64,000 nucleotides of DNA, taken from RACS-047 sp031553855. GTDB lineage: Bacteria; Bacillota; Clostridia; Christensenellales; Pumilibacteraceae. Positions 15,556 to 24,040 of the stretch are shown here, piece by piece; positions within the stretch are counted from its first letter, which is position 1, and every line of letters starts with the position of its first letter. Both the position numbers and the translations under genes were made by a program. The stretch is taken from NCBI GenBank assembly GCA_031553855.1, contig JAVBKW010000010.1, positions 27,600 to 91,599 of the forward strand, read 5' to 3'. The notes under the pieces were generated by a model. It searched no databases. It was not told the origin of the DNA and was given only the letters and a program-made list of their open reading frames with translations.

Positions 15556-16266
15556 ATACTTATCCCACAAATTATACCGCTCAGGATGTGTGATAGCCGA
15601 GTGGATGCGGTCTTTTGCAAAGGGTATATCTTTGCAAAGGGTCTTAATAAGGTTTTTCATATATTCTCGCTGCGTGGCGTGGTTTGCAGGGCAGGGGTTG
15701 AAAAGCACAGGCAGGTCTTTGGCCTCGCCTATTATATCCTTTTCAAACGTGTATATAAAGGGGCGTATCATAGTTACGCCGGATTTATCCATAAAGCTGT
15801 AGGGAGCGAACGTCGAAAGGCGGCCCTCGTAGATAAGAGAGAGCAGCAGCGTTTCGGAAAGGTCGTCGGCGTGGTGGCCAAGAGCCAGCTTGTTAAAGCC
15901 GAAATTATTCACGCACGAATTGAGCGCGCCCCGCCGCATTTTAGAGCAAAGCGAGCAGGGATTTTTTTCCTTGCGCTCGTCGAAAATTATCGGCCCTATT
16001 TGCGTGTGTTCGATATGGTAGTCCACGTCAAGGTCGCGGCAGAACTGAATCAGGTGCGAAAAGTCCGCCCCCAGCCCTAAATCGACGGTAACGGCTTTAA
16101 GCTCAAATTTGTCAGGCGAAAAACGCTGATAATTTTTAAGCGCCTTTGTGAGCAGGAGGCTGTCCTTGCCGCCGGAAAGCCCGACGACTATTTTGTCGCC
16201 GTCCTGAATCATTTTATAGTCGGTAATTGCCCGACGCATAGACGAGAGTATGTTTTGCATAGACAT
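15532..16266 (-). CDS. TtcA-like PP-loop tRNA sulfur-transfer protein
   Basis: 244 aa. ATP-pyrophosphatase P-loop SGGKDS at 31-36; cluster-type cysteines C104 and C107 (PCSLC) and C192 (NPCPAN), as in TtcA/TtuA proteins that hold a [4Fe-4S] cluster; ALGHHADDLSETLL completes the signature. Family members thiolate tRNA (2-thiocytidine 32 in TtcA). Exact tRNA target cannot be told here. Own transcript, ends in duplicated sequence. Confidence 0.88.
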   Translation of the reverse strand: MSMQNILSSMRRAITDYKMIQDGDKIVVGLSGGKDSLLLTKALKNYQRFSPDKFELKAVTVDLGLGADFSHLIQFCRDLDVDYHIEHTQIGPIIFDERKEKNPCSLCSKMRRGALNSCVNNFGFNKLALGHHADDLSETLLLSLIYEGRLSTFAPYSFMDKSGVTMIRPFIYTFEKDIIGEAKDLPVLFNPCPANHATQREYMKNLIKTLCKDIPFAKDRIHSAITHPERYNLWDKYIVKGDEN

Positions 16267-16408
16267 AGGTTCATTATAGTTTTAAACGCTCTAAGATGTC
16301 AAGGAAACGCGCATAATCCGGCCGCTTTTTACGCACGCAGCTCAAGCGTATGCTCTTGCATTGCTCTGACGTTGCGCCCTGACATAAAAAAATCTTAATA
16401 TTAAACGG

Positions 16409-16437
16409 TTGACTTAAAATTGTGATTCATATATAAT
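16409..16437 (+). promoter_or_regulatory. Strong promoter of the rpmH-rnpA-yidD-yidC operon
   Basis: TTGACT (16409-16414), exactly 17 bp, TATAAT (16432-16437). Followed by a short leader with aaggaaaagg before the rpmH ATG. Confidence 0.85.
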
Positions 16438-16479
16438 AAAAAATGCAAGTTATTTAATTTAAGGAAAAGGTGCATAATT

Positions 16480-16632
16480 ATGAAAAGGACTTACCAGCCC
16501 AAAAAAAGGACTAAATCTAAGGTACACGGCTTCAGAGCCAGAATGAAAACCGCAGGCGGAAGAAACGTTTTATCGAGAAGGCGCAGAAAGGGCAGAAAGA
16601 ATATTTCTCCCAAACCCCTCGGATCTAACTAA
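16480..16632 (+). CDS. rpmH: Ribosomal protein L34
   Basis: 50 aa, found by hand translation. Begins MKRTYQPKKR, contains VHGFRARM and GGRNVLSRRRRKGRK, the universal L34 pattern. Highly basic. First gene of the conserved L34-RNase P protein-insertase cluster. Ribosome site aaggaaaagg lies upstream. Confidence 0.98.
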   Translation: MKRTYQPKKRTKSKVHGFRARMKTAGGRNVLSRRRRKGRKNISPKPLGSN

Positions 16633-16645
16633 GTTTGTACGCTGT

Positions 16646-16677
16646 TATAGAGTCGTTGGATAGTCAATGGCTCTATA
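16646..16677 (+). other. Hairpin between rpmH and rnpA
   Basis: TATAGAG...CTCTATA with additional inner pairing, no T run. It may mark RNA processing that separates the abundant L34 message from rnpA. Confidence 0.5.
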
Positions 16678-16712
16678 TAAGTATTTAGAACACTATTTAA
16701 GAAGATTTTAAA

Positions 16713-17066
16713 ATGCTTCCAAAAATCAACAGACTTACAAAACGGGGCTCGTTCACGTACGTATACAACAAGGGCAAGCGCAATTGGGCGGGGCTCATAT
16801 CGCTTGTGTACGTAAGGTCTAAGACGTTAAGGATAGGCTTTTGCGTACCTAATAAAGTGGGCAAAGCCGTTGTGCGAAACAAGGTCAAGCGCCGTTTAAG
16901 GGCAGTATGCCGTTTGCTTTCTTCCTCGCTCGAACCGGTTCAGGCGGTCATAAGCGCCAAAGTCGGTGCGGGAGAGCTTAGCTACAAGGAAATTGAAGGT
17001 TTAGTCTATAAACTTTTTTCAAATGCGGCGCTGCTAAAAACAGAGCCTGAAAAAAAGGCTGATTGA
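16713..17066 (+). CDS. rnpA: Ribonuclease P protein component
   Basis: 117 aa. Starts MLPKINRLTKRGSF, with IGFCVPNKVGKAVVRNKVKRRLR holding the RNR basic helix that binds RNase P RNA. Assists 5' maturation of tRNA. Its stop overlaps the ATG of yidD (TGATG). Confidence 0.96.
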   Translation: MLPKINRLTKRGSFTYVYNKGKRNWAGLISLVYVRSKTLRIGFCVPNKVGKAVVRNKVKRRLRAVCRLLSSSLEPVQAVISAKVGAGELSYKEIEGLVYKLFSNAALLKTEPEKKAD

Positions 17067-17347
17067 TGAAAAAGAAAACCCGTATTTTTTTGAATATCAT
17101 AACTTTCAAATGGTTATTTTTGGGGCTTGTTATTTTCTACAAGAAATGTATCTCGCCGCTTTTGCCGAACGTTTGCATCTACTATCCCTCGTGTTCTTCC
17201 TATATGTTTGAGGCGATAGAGAAGTTCGGAGTACTAAAGGGCACTTTATTGGGAACTAAGAGGATTTTGCGTTGCGTGCCGTGGAAAGAAGGAGGCTTCG
17301 ATCCCGTTCCCGACAATCCCAAAGGAGATATGAAATGGCTTTTTTAA
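17066..17347 (+). CDS. yidD: Membrane protein insertion efficiency factor YidD
   Basis: 93 aa from ATG 17066, sharing one base with the rnpA stop. Contains the family core YKKCISPLLPNVCIYYPSCS and the end WKEGGFDPVP, with the conserved cysteines. Thought to help YidC-dependent membrane insertion. The 3' end overlaps the yidC start by 13 bp. Confidence 0.95.
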   Translation: MKKKTRIFLNIITFKWLFLGLVIFYKKCISPLLPNVCIYYPSCSSYMFEAIEKFGVLKGTLLGTKRILRCVPWKEGGFDPVPDNPKGDMKWLF

Positions 17348-18633
17348 ACTTTTTTTCCGCGCTGGCGACGAATATTCCCGAGCCGGGCGGATTATGGGAA
17401 ATCCTGCTTTTTAAGGTTTTCGACTTTGTTTCCCATTACGGCTGGAGGGTTATCGTTTTCACGATCTGCCTAAAGCTTGTCCTCTCGCCGCTCGACATTT
17501 TCCAGCGCGTCAAGATGCGCAAAAATCAGAAGATAACCGAACGTATCAAGCCGGAGATGGAAAAGCTTCAGCAGCAATACGGCAGTAATAAACAGGTTTT
17601 ATCGCAAAAACAGATGGAGCTCAATAAAAAAGAGGGTTTCAGCTATTTTTCCGCGTGCCTGCCTATGATTTTAACGCTCGTTATTTTTATAACGCTCTTT
17701 AACGGCCTTAGAAATATGAGCCAATACAAGTCTATGGAGCAGTACCTTTATATGTACGACGCCTACTCTCAAACTTACGACGTTGAGATGAAGGCCGCCG
17801 GGTTTGATTTTACTTCTACCGGCAGAGACGGCAATAAAATGCTTGATAAGGACGGCAACGAGTATTTCGATTATGTGCTTAACGCAGACGGAGAACTAAG
17901 GGTCGATTATACGACCGGTACTGCAGAGCAGGCTGAACAAGCATATAAAAACGCAAGCGTAAGCGCGGCGGTGAGTAAGGCGCAGGACGAAGTGGTCAAG
18001 GTCTATAACGAAGAACTCAAAGTAGGGTTCTTCTGGATAAAAAATATCTGGTCGCCGGACGTTCCCTGGAAAAAACCGATTTTGGACCAAAAAGAGTTTG
18101 AAACGGGCCTTGGCAACTATGCTACTAAACCCGAAAAGTCCGGGCTCACAACGGGTCAGCTTTCTACGGCTATCAAGGATTATTCTATCGTTACCTTAAA
18201 GCTTTATAAAGATCCCTCAAACAAGACAAACGGTTTCTTAGTGCTGCCGATACTTTCAGTCGGCCTTTCGTTCTTGAGTCAGTTTATAACCACCCGCCAG
18301 CAGAAAAAAAGCGGACAAACGGCCGGAGAGGGGACGACGGCTGCAAGCAGTATGAAAATAATGATGTGGATGATGCCGATAATGATGGGTTTTTTCGCAA
18401 TCGGCTACACCTCCGTATTCACTATCTATATTATAACAAACTCCGCCACGACCCTTCTTATAAACTTAGGCACCTCGTTCCTTTTAACGCAGCTGGACAA
18501 GCGCAATTTCGATAAAACCGAAGTAGTTAAGGAACGCTCTGAGGGCAGGAAAGCAAAAAAAGAGAAAGGCTCCGCGGAAGTTATCGTAAGGTACGGCAGA
18601 CCCGACCCTAACGATAAGAATAAGAAAGAATAA
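17335..18633 (+). CDS. yidC: Membrane insertase YidC/OxaA (SpoIIIJ family)
   Basis: 432 aa from ATG 17335, placed 5 nt after aaaggaga; the longer frame extends back across yidD. Core features: first helix with GWRVIVFTICLKLVLSPLD, then the cytoplasmic hairpin VKMRKNQKITERIKPEM with positive charges and the conserved LQQQYG, and late helices around MMWMMPIMMGFFAI. There is a long hydrophilic loop (about residues 125-275) between the second and later helices, larger than in Bacillus SpoIIIJ. Inserts membrane proteins, with YidD and Jag nearby. Confidence 0.93.
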   Translation: MAFLNFFSALATNIPEPGGLWEILLFKVFDFVSHYGWRVIVFTICLKLVLSPLDIFQRVKMRKNQKITERIKPEMEKLQQQYGSNKQVLSQKQMELNKKEGFSYFSACLPMILTLVIFITLFNGLRNMSQYKSMEQYLYMYDAYSQTYDVEMKAAGFDFTSTGRDGNKMLDKDGNEYFDYVLNADGELRVDYTTGTAEQAEQAYKNASVSAAVSKAQDEVVKVYNEELKVGFFWIKNIWSPDVPWKKPILDQKEFETGLGNYATKPEKSGLTTGQLSTAIKDYSIVTLKLYKDPSNKTNGFLVLPILSVGLSFLSQFITTRQQKKSGQTAGEGTTAASSMKIMMWMMPIMMGFFAIGYTSVFTIYIITNSATTLLINLGTSFLLTQLDKRNFDKTEVVKERSEGRKAKKEKGSAEVIVRYGRPDPNDKNKKE

Positions 18634-18779
18634 AATAGTTAAAAAATTTTTATTCAGCGTTTTTCTAAAGCAGTCCCTTATTCACATTCTTGTAAAAAAA
18701 CAAATCAACAAAAATTTATTTATACCGATCGGCCGGCGTCAGAGCGGATTCCGGCAAAAATAGGGAGAATATCTAAACT

Positions 18780-19691
18780 ATGAAAAGAACTATTGAGGCA
18801 ACCGGCAAAAAAGTTGACGACGCTATAAACGAGGCTCTGCGCGTTTTAGGCGTTTCGATATCCGACGACGACGTTGAGGTGAAAATCATCAGCCACGGAG
18901 GCTTTTTAAAAAAAGCTAAAGTTGAAGTGTCCGTAGGAAAAGACGACCTTGTAAAAGCGGTAGTTAAAGCGGAAGTAAAGCCCGCTCCGGCAAAAGCGGA
19001 AGTTAAGGCGGAAGTAAAGCCCGCTCCGGTAAAAGCGGAAGCTAAGGCGGAAGTAAAGCCCGCTCCGGCAAAAACGGAAGTCAAGGCGGAAGTAAAGCCC
19101 GCCCCGGCGAATAAACCGTTCAACAGAAACGAGAATAACGACAAGAGCGCGCAAAAGAGGCCGGAGCAACATCAAAGGCCCGATAACGGCTTTAAAAAAG
19201 ACAAAAAGCATGAGGATCGCCCGATCGTCAGCGCGCCTGTAAATAAAGAGCATACCGATAAATGCGAAGCGTTCTTAGACGGGCTTTTAAAGCTTGTCGG
19301 CATCGACGGCAAAGCGGTTTTGACTGTAGACAACGGAATCAACGCAGTAATAGATACGCAGGACAGCGCGATCATAGGCTACCGCGGAGAGGTTCTCGAC
19401 GCCTTCCAGTACCTGACCAGCCTTATTTTGAACGATTCGGATAATAAGCATGTCCGTTTTTCGCTGGACGCTCTTAACTATCGCGAAAAGCGCATCGAAA
19501 CGCTTAAAAGGCTTGCTTTTAAGATGGCGGATAAGGCAATGGCCAACAATAAAAGAGTTTCGCTTGAGCCTATGAGCAGCGCGGAAAGGCGCATAATTCA
19601 TGCGGCGCTCTCTGAAAACGATAATATAACAACCCGCAGCGAAGGCCACGAGCCCAACCGCCGCGTCGTTATCCTTCCTGTCAGAAAGTAA
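18780..19691 (+). CDS. jag: Jag/KhpB RNA-binding protein with KAEVKPAP repeats
   Basis: 303 aa. Jag-N domain (1-52, MKRTIEATGKKVDDAI...GFLKKAKVEV), a low-complexity linker of 13-residue KAEVKPAPAKAEV-like repeats (about 63-113), then KH (VLTVDNGINAVIDT, IIGYRGEVLDAFQYL) and R3H (LEPMSSAERRIIHAAL, TRSEGHEPNRRVV) domains. KhpB partners bind RNA and affect cell elongation and envelope growth in Bacillota. The 146-bp gap after yidC is AT-rich with a gggag ribosome site. Confidence 0.95.
   Translation: MKRTIEATGKKVDDAINEALRVLGVSISDDDVEVKIISHGGFLKKAKVEVSVGKDDLVKAVVKAEVKPAPAKAEVKAEVKPAPVKAEAKAEVKPAPAKTEVKAEVKPAPANKPFNRNENNDKSAQKRPEQHQRPDNGFKKDKKHEDRPIVSAPVNKEHTDKCEAFLDGLLKLVGIDGKAVLTVDNGINAVIDTQDSAIIGYRGEVLDAFQYLTSLILNDSDNKHVRFSLDALNYREKRIETLKRLAFKMADKAMANNKRVSLEPMSSAERRIIHAALSENDNITTRSEGHEPNRRVVILPVRK
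18966..19112 (+). repeat. 39-bp in-frame tandem repeat in jag
   Basis: About 3.7 units of 39 bp coding for KAEVKPAPAKAEV and variants. The repeated codons are nearly identical, so copy number is likely to vary between strains. Confidence 0.85.
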
Positions 19692-19712
19692 ATTTTTATA
19701 AAGAGTTTTAGC

Positions 19713-19758
19713 GGGAGCTGTCTCACGAGAAAAAAACTCGTGAGACAGCCCCTTTTTC
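19713..19758 (+). terminator. Strong terminator after jag
   Basis: Sixteen-pair stem gctgtctcacgag-a7-ctcgtgagacagc followed by ccccttttt. The gctgtctca arm resembles the ends of family B elements, so the terminator may derive from one. Confidence 0.88.
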
Positions 19759-19788
19759 TTGTTTTTTGTGTTATTATAAAAGGTAATA

Positions 19789-20385
19789 ATGAAAAAAAAG
19801 TTTTACAGTTTTCTAAGCTTATTGCTCGGCGTCGCGGGGATCGTTGTTGCCGGAATATTTAAAGAGGCGCTCGGTAAAAGCTACCGGATAGTCCTTATTA
19901 TTTCAGTTATCGTAATTTTAGTCAGCGCGATAGAAATGTACGTGCTTGTGCGAAGAAAAGATATAGCGGGCACGGAACCGGATGAAAAGGAGCTGCCCGA
20001 GTACCGGCGCAAAAAGGCCATAATGTCGCGCCCCGAAATTGATTGCTTTTCGCTCTTATCGCAGCTTTTCGGCGAAAAATATCTTATTCTTCCGCAGGTC
20101 GCGCTGCATACGGTTATAGATAAGCTCACGCAGAACAGCTACCGCAGCGAGCTTTTCCGCGTCGCCGATTTTTGCCTTTGCGACAAAGAAACCTTCGCTC
20201 CGCTGCTTTTGATAGAACTCAACGACAGCTCTCACAACCGCGCCGACCGCATCGAACGCGACAAAAAGGTTGCGCTCATATGCGAACGCGCAGATTTACC
20301 GATGATAGTTTTTACGCTCCAGGAGCTTAGCGATACACAGTTTGTCCGCAAGTCGGTACAAAAAAATGTTTTAAAAAAAGGCTGA
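19789..20385 (+). CDS. DUF2726 domain protein with two membrane helices
   Basis: 198 aa. Two N-terminal helices (about 8-25 and 32-52) anchor a cytoplasmic domain with FSLLSQLFGEKYLILPQV, ADFCLCDKET, LLIELNDSSHNR and KVALICERADLPMIVF, the pattern of DUF2726, a restriction-endonuclease-like fold. Function is not known. It has its own short upstream region after the jag terminator. Confidence 0.85.
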   Translation: MKKKFYSFLSLLLGVAGIVVAGIFKEALGKSYRIVLIISVIVILVSAIEMYVLVRRKDIAGTEPDEKELPEYRRKKAIMSRPEIDCFSLLSQLFGEKYLILPQVALHTVIDKLTQNSYRSELFRVADFCLCDKETFAPLLLIELNDSSHNRADRIERDKKVALICERADLPMIVFTLQELSDTQFVRKSVQKNVLKKG

Positions 20386-20445
20386 ACCGTAAACAATCAT
20401 TTACGATTTGCCGAATCATACTTGACTAAAACGGAGGTATTATAA

Positions 20446-21201
20446 ATGGAATGGATTGAATATTTCAATCAGCTCGATTTTTCAACGAAACTGTATTATA
20501 TAGTGATCATTGCATTCATTCCGGTAATGATTTTGGGCATTTATACGCAGTATAAGGTCAATTCTACCTTTAAAAAGTATTCTTCCTCTGCAAGCTTAAG
20601 CGGTATTACGGGCTCGCAGGCGGCAAGGCAGATGCTGGATGAAAACGGGCTGAGCCACGTTATGGTCCAGCGAACGCCCGGTAAGCTTACGGATCATTAC
20701 GACCCCAAAAGCGATATAATTTTCCTATCCGACTCAACCTTTGACTCTCCGACCGTCGCGGCCGTAGGGGTGGCCTGCCACGAGGCGGGGCACGCCGTTC
20801 AGCATAACGAAAACTATATACCCGCAAAGGTGCGTATGGCGATAGTGCCGGTAGTCAATTTTTCTTCCCGCATCTTTTTTCCCATTATGATAATTGGCCT
20901 GTTTTTGAATTTACTGGTCGAGGACCCGTTTATCGGCAACGTCGTTCTCTACATTTCGCTTGCGCTTTTCGGAATGTCTACGCTTTTTATGCTCATCACT
21001 CTTCCCACAGAATTCAACGCAAGCAAGCGCGCGCTTCATTACGTGAAGGATTGCGGCTCGTTTTCGGGCGAAGAGGCCGCCAGCGCCCGAAAAGTCCTCT
21101 CCGCCGCCGCAATGACCTACGTCGCCTCTTTCTTAATGTCGCTGTTGCAGCTGCTAAGATACGTCGCAATCATATTAATGAGGACTCGCCGCAGAAAATA
21201 A
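20446..21201 (+). CDS. YugP-type neutral zinc metallopeptidase
   Basis: 251 aa. Zinc signature CHEAGHAVQH (H-E-x-x-H) after a FLSDSTFDSPTVAAVGVA segment and followed by two to three hydrophobic helices; LPTEFNASKRAL is conserved in the YugP family. Membrane-anchored, active site predicted near the membrane. Substrate unknown. Strong ggaggt ribosome site. Confidence 0.9.
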   Translation: MEWIEYFNQLDFSTKLYYIVIIAFIPVMILGIYTQYKVNSTFKKYSSSASLSGITGSQAARQMLDENGLSHVMVQRTPGKLTDHYDPKSDIIFLSDSTFDSPTVAAVGVACHEAGHAVQHNENYIPAKVRMAIVPVVNFSSRIFFPIMIIGLFLNLLVEDPFIGNVVLYISLALFGMSTLFMLITLPTEFNASKRALHYVKDCGSFSGEEAASARKVLSAAAMTYVASFLMSLLQLLRYVAIILMRTRRRK

Positions 21202-21240
21202 CGGCTGTCTCAAGTAAGGTGCCATATACGGGCTGCGAGC
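21201..21240 (+). repeat. Partial family B element
   Basis: ggctgtctcaagtaaggtgcc followed by atatacgggctgcg, matching the left half of the elements at 2395 and 45963. The right half is missing. Confidence 0.65.
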
Positions 21241-21259
21241 GTCAAAATTTTTGGCATAA

Positions 21260-21299
21260 AAAAGCCGGATAACTCAAAAAGAAAAGTTATCCGGCTTTT
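21260..21299. terminator. Bidirectional terminator between yugP-like gene and lgt
   Basis: AAAAGCCGGATAACT-10 nt-AGTTATCCGGCTTTT, fifteen perfect pairs between convergent genes. Confidence 0.88.
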
Positions 21300-21351
21300 G
21301 AATTGGATTAAAATAAAAATTTTTATTCGTTCTGCACTAAATTTTGCGAAT

Positions 21352-22197
21352 TTACCCATCGGTTTCCTTAAAGTCAGGAAAGTCAATTCTGCTTTGCCGG
21401 AGATTTTTGAAAATTATCAAACAGCCTGCTGCAAAAATAAAAATGCTGATAAATTGTGATGTAGATATCGCGCCGACAAAACCTCTTGCCGCATCAAATC
21501 TGAAAAATTCGTTGATGAACCTGCAAATGCTGTAGGTTATCATATAAAGCGCGGCGATTGTCCCGCTGCGGAGGCCGTGTTTTTTTAAACTATTTGAATT
21601 ACCGCTTTGCAATAAGCGCGTAGGCAGATTAGACGCTTTTTTTATTATAATCAATGCAACAAAAATCAGAAGACAGTAGGCGGCTTCAAAAAGCTGCGTC
21701 GGCAATATGCTCTGGCCGAGCGGAGTGCCGGGGTCGGCGGAAATATGATACGTCACGCCTAAAAAAGAATCGGTATGCCGCCCGAAACAGCAGCCGGCTA
21801 AAAAGCAGCCGACGCGCCCGAAGGCTTGACCGACGGGCAGTATTAAAGCGGCGCTGTCGAAAAAGTCCAAAATTTTGATCTTATAGGCGGCGCAATAAAT
21901 TATTATGCCTGCCGCGCCGCCGATAAATCCGCCGTAAAAAACAAAACCGTTTTTAATAACGTCGATAAACGAAATATTATTTTCGATAATAACGCTTATA
22001 TTTGTCAGCACAGACAATAGTTTTGCGCCCAATATTCCGCCCAGCAGCGCAAAGCTGCCGCCGTAGATTTTATCTTCAGTACCGACTTTGCTGTTTTTAT
22101 CGAAAAATATCAGCAGAATAAAGCAAACGGCGATCCCAAGTATCATCATTATACCGTACGTCGGGAATTTGTGCGCGTCGTCAAGATAAGGAAGCAT
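21352..22197 (-). CDS. lgt: Prolipoprotein diacylglyceryl transferase
   Basis: 281 aa, seven predicted membrane helices. Contains FYGGFIGGAAG, the Lgt signature region GRVGCFLAGCCFGR with the essential Arg and Gly residues, and the C-terminal RFINEFFRFD. Transfers diacylglycerol from phosphatidylglycerol to the lipobox Cys of preprolipoproteins such as PotD at 37118. Start preceded by aaggaga. Confidence 0.95.
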   Translation of the reverse strand: MLPYLDDAHKFPTYGIMMILGIAVCFILLIFFDKNSKVGTEDKIYGGSFALLGGILGAKLLSVLTNISVIIENNISFIDVIKNGFVFYGGFIGGAAGIIIYCAAYKIKILDFFDSAALILPVGQAFGRVGCFLAGCCFGRHTDSFLGVTYHISADPGTPLGQSILPTQLFEAAYCLLIFVALIIIKKASNLPTRLLQSGNSNSLKKHGLRSGTIAALYMITYSICRFINEFFRFDAARGFVGAISTSQFISIFIFAAGCLIIFKNLRQSRIDFPDFKETDG

Positions 22198-22366
22198 AAG
22201 ATTTTCTCCTTAAAATGTGTTTCTTCTAATTTAAAAAGTCTTTAAACTGCATTAAACGCAATTTAAAAGACTTTTTTGTTTGCACAAGGGACATAATATA
22301 AAAGAATAACAAGAAAACGATTTATGCATCGTTTTTTTAACAAGAGTGTAATTTATTCACATTTTG

Positions 22367-22642
22367 TTAAATTGTGGTTGTAGCGCCCGCCGCCAAAATT
22401 ACGCAGAGTCCGCAGGTAAAGAAAGTTATCGCCGTGAAAATAACGGCTATAAGGCATAGGACAAAGGCCGCCGTTCCCAGCCCAGAACGCTCCTTTTTAT
22501 TGCCTATGACAGATAAAACCAAGCCGGTTATCGACATCGGCAAGCCGATAATCGCAAGTACCGGAATTCCGAATCCGATAATTGAAAAAATGATGCCGAG
22601 TATACCTATAGTGAATCCGGTTATTTTGAAACCTTTTGCCAT
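22367..22642 (-). CDS. Small DUF4190-like membrane protein
   Basis: 91 aa with three or four tightly packed hydrophobic, glycine-rich segments (GFTIGILGIIFSIIGFGIPVL, PMSITGLVLSVIG, LCLIAVIFTAITFFTC). Resembles small DUF4190-type membrane proteins, but a confident family call is not possible. Ribosome site ggaggg immediately upstream. Confidence 0.75.
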   Translation of the reverse strand: MAKGFKITGFTIGILGIIFSIIGFGIPVLAIIGLPMSITGLVLSVIGNKKERSGLGTAAFVLCLIAVIFTAITFFTCGLCVILAAGATTTI

Positions 22643-22872
22643 ATTCCCTCCATTAGTTTGCTGTCGGCTTGTTGCCGACGCATATTCTACTAGATAAGAA
22701 GTTGCGCCGTAGTCGGGCAGCAGTTGGTTTTGAAGCCGACCGAGCGTATATTTAATACGTTAAAGAGGCGGCAAATCCAAGCGCAGCTCGTATACGGTGA
22801 TAAATTCTTTTCTAGTTTTTGTTTAGCGCATTTTCATTTGCTGACCCTTGTGCCAAAGAAAATACAAACAAA

Positions 22873-22995
22873 TATGTATGACTTGAATATTTTCATACAA
22901 TATGTTCTATTTTAGCGTGAATGTTTTGAATATGTCAACCATTTTGTATGATATATTTCAAAACGGGGTATAAATATCAACCGTTATGTATGAAT
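22873..22995 (+). promoter_or_regulatory. Four TGTATGA-type operator candidates
   Basis: TATGTATGA (22873), TATTGTATGA on the minus strand (22893-22902), TTTTGTATGATA (22942) and TTATGTATGAAT (22984) lie upstream of an XRE regulator gene; a fifth is at 23968. The 389-bp region 22643-23032 has no gene otherwise. Confidence 0.55.
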
Positions 22996-23020
22996 AGACT
23001 GCAAAGAATTATGAGCAATT

Positions 23021-23026
23021 TATAAT
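23021..23026 (+). promoter_or_regulatory. -10 box of the XRE regulator gene
   Basis: TATAAT, then 6 bp to the ATG at 23033; no recognisable -35, as expected for a regulated promoter. Probably leaderless. Confidence 0.6.
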
Positions 23027-23032
23027 TTACAT

Positions 23033-23377
23033 ATGTTTAAATTGAAAGAGTTAAGAAGCGAAATAGGGATAACAAGGGCGGAGCTTTCGCGCGCGCTTAA
23101 AATCAATCAAGGAACTTTAGCTAACTATGAAAACGAAATCAGGCAGGCCGACTATGAAACGCTTAAAACGATTGCCGGATATTTTGACGTGTCGGTAGAT
23201 TATCTGCTAGGCCAAACGGACGATTTCGGCGTAAAAAACACCATCCCAAAAGGCGCGGATAATCTTGAATTTATGGAAAAAAGCCTGCTGAATAAGTACC
23301 GCAGGCTAAGCAATAAGAGCAGAGAGCTTTTATTTTCTCTGATCGACCATATTTATGAATTGGAACGGAACAAGTAA
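23033..23377 (+). CDS. XRE family transcriptional regulator
   Basis: 114 aa. Helix-turn-helix over residues 5-60 (LRSEIGITRAELSRALKINQGTLANYENEIRQ) with the common end VSVDYLLGQTDD, then a short C-terminal helical region. Likely binds the TGTATGA sites found upstream of itself and in the next divergent region. Its stop touches the stop of the convergent gene. Confidence 0.9.
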   Translation: MFKLKELRSEIGITRAELSRALKINQGTLANYENEIRQADYETLKTIAGYFDVSVDYLLGQTDDFGVKNTIPKGADNLEFMEKSLLNKYRRLSNKSRELLFSLIDHIYELERNK

Positions 23378-23941
23378 CTACTCGTTCTGCATGATATTGT
23401 CTATAAAGCGGCCTTCCGTCACGAACTCGAATAATGTGGCCTTTCCTTCGGGATCGATAAGAAAGTAGCTGTGGGGCGAGGATTTCATCAGGTATTCATT
23501 TTTTACGATATCGGTAAAGCCGTCAAAAAATGCGCGCAGCGATTCGTCGTCGATCGATTCGCTCAAAGGTTTTGTCATCAGCTCGCGGGCAAGGGAAAGC
23601 TTGCCGCTCTTGACGTAATGGAAAAAGCTTTCCGCCTCGGTGCGGGGCGTATCGCAGTTTACGCTGTGCTCGGGAGAAAATACGTAGTTATACCGCGGCG
23701 CAAGCTTGATCAAAAAGCGCGCGGGAGCCAACGTATAAACGCTGCAAAGGCTCTCGTTAGACAAGGTTTTAGAGCCTAAAATTTTAACGGTGTACGGCAA
23801 AAGGTGCGCCGATAGCGGAAGAACCGTGATGTAAAGCGGTTCTTTTATGTTATAGGAAAAGCTGTCGGCCTTTTCAACGAATGACCCGTTAAGTAAAAAC
23901 ACGCTTTTAAAGCCCGTTTTGATATGTATTACGCACTCCAT
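23378..23941 (-). CDS. Hypothetical protein in the XRE island
   Basis: About 187 aa from ATG 23941 (a TTG two codons earlier is possible). Mostly beta-type N-terminal half (MECVIHIKTGFKSVFLLNGSF, LYITVLPLSAHLLPYTVKI) and a helical C-terminal half with a repeat-like ESFFHYVKSGKLSLARELM. No family recognised. Convergent and directly abutting the XRE gene; its promoter region holds the fifth TGTATG motif. Confidence 0.75.
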   Translation of the reverse strand: MECVIHIKTGFKSVFLLNGSFVEKADSFSYNIKEPLYITVLPLSAHLLPYTVKILGSKTLSNESLCSVYTLAPARFLIKLAPRYNYVFSPEHSVNCDTPRTEAESFFHYVKSGKLSLARELMTKPLSESIDDESLRAFFDGFTDIVKNEYLMKSSPHSYFLIDPEGKATLFEFVTEGRFIDNIMQNE

Positions 23942-23967
23942 ATACAATATATATTCGTTTTTTCCCG

Positions 23968-23979
23968 TTTGTATGTATA
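23968..23979. promoter_or_regulatory. TGTATG motif in a divergent promoter region
   Basis: TTTGTATGTATA, same core as the sites at 22873-22995, located between the divergent genes starting at 23941 and 24041. Confidence 0.5.
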
Positions 23980-24040
23980 AAATCTATAATTGCGGTTAAA
24001 ATTCAGTCATATTAATTTAACCGGAGGATATTTGAAACAA

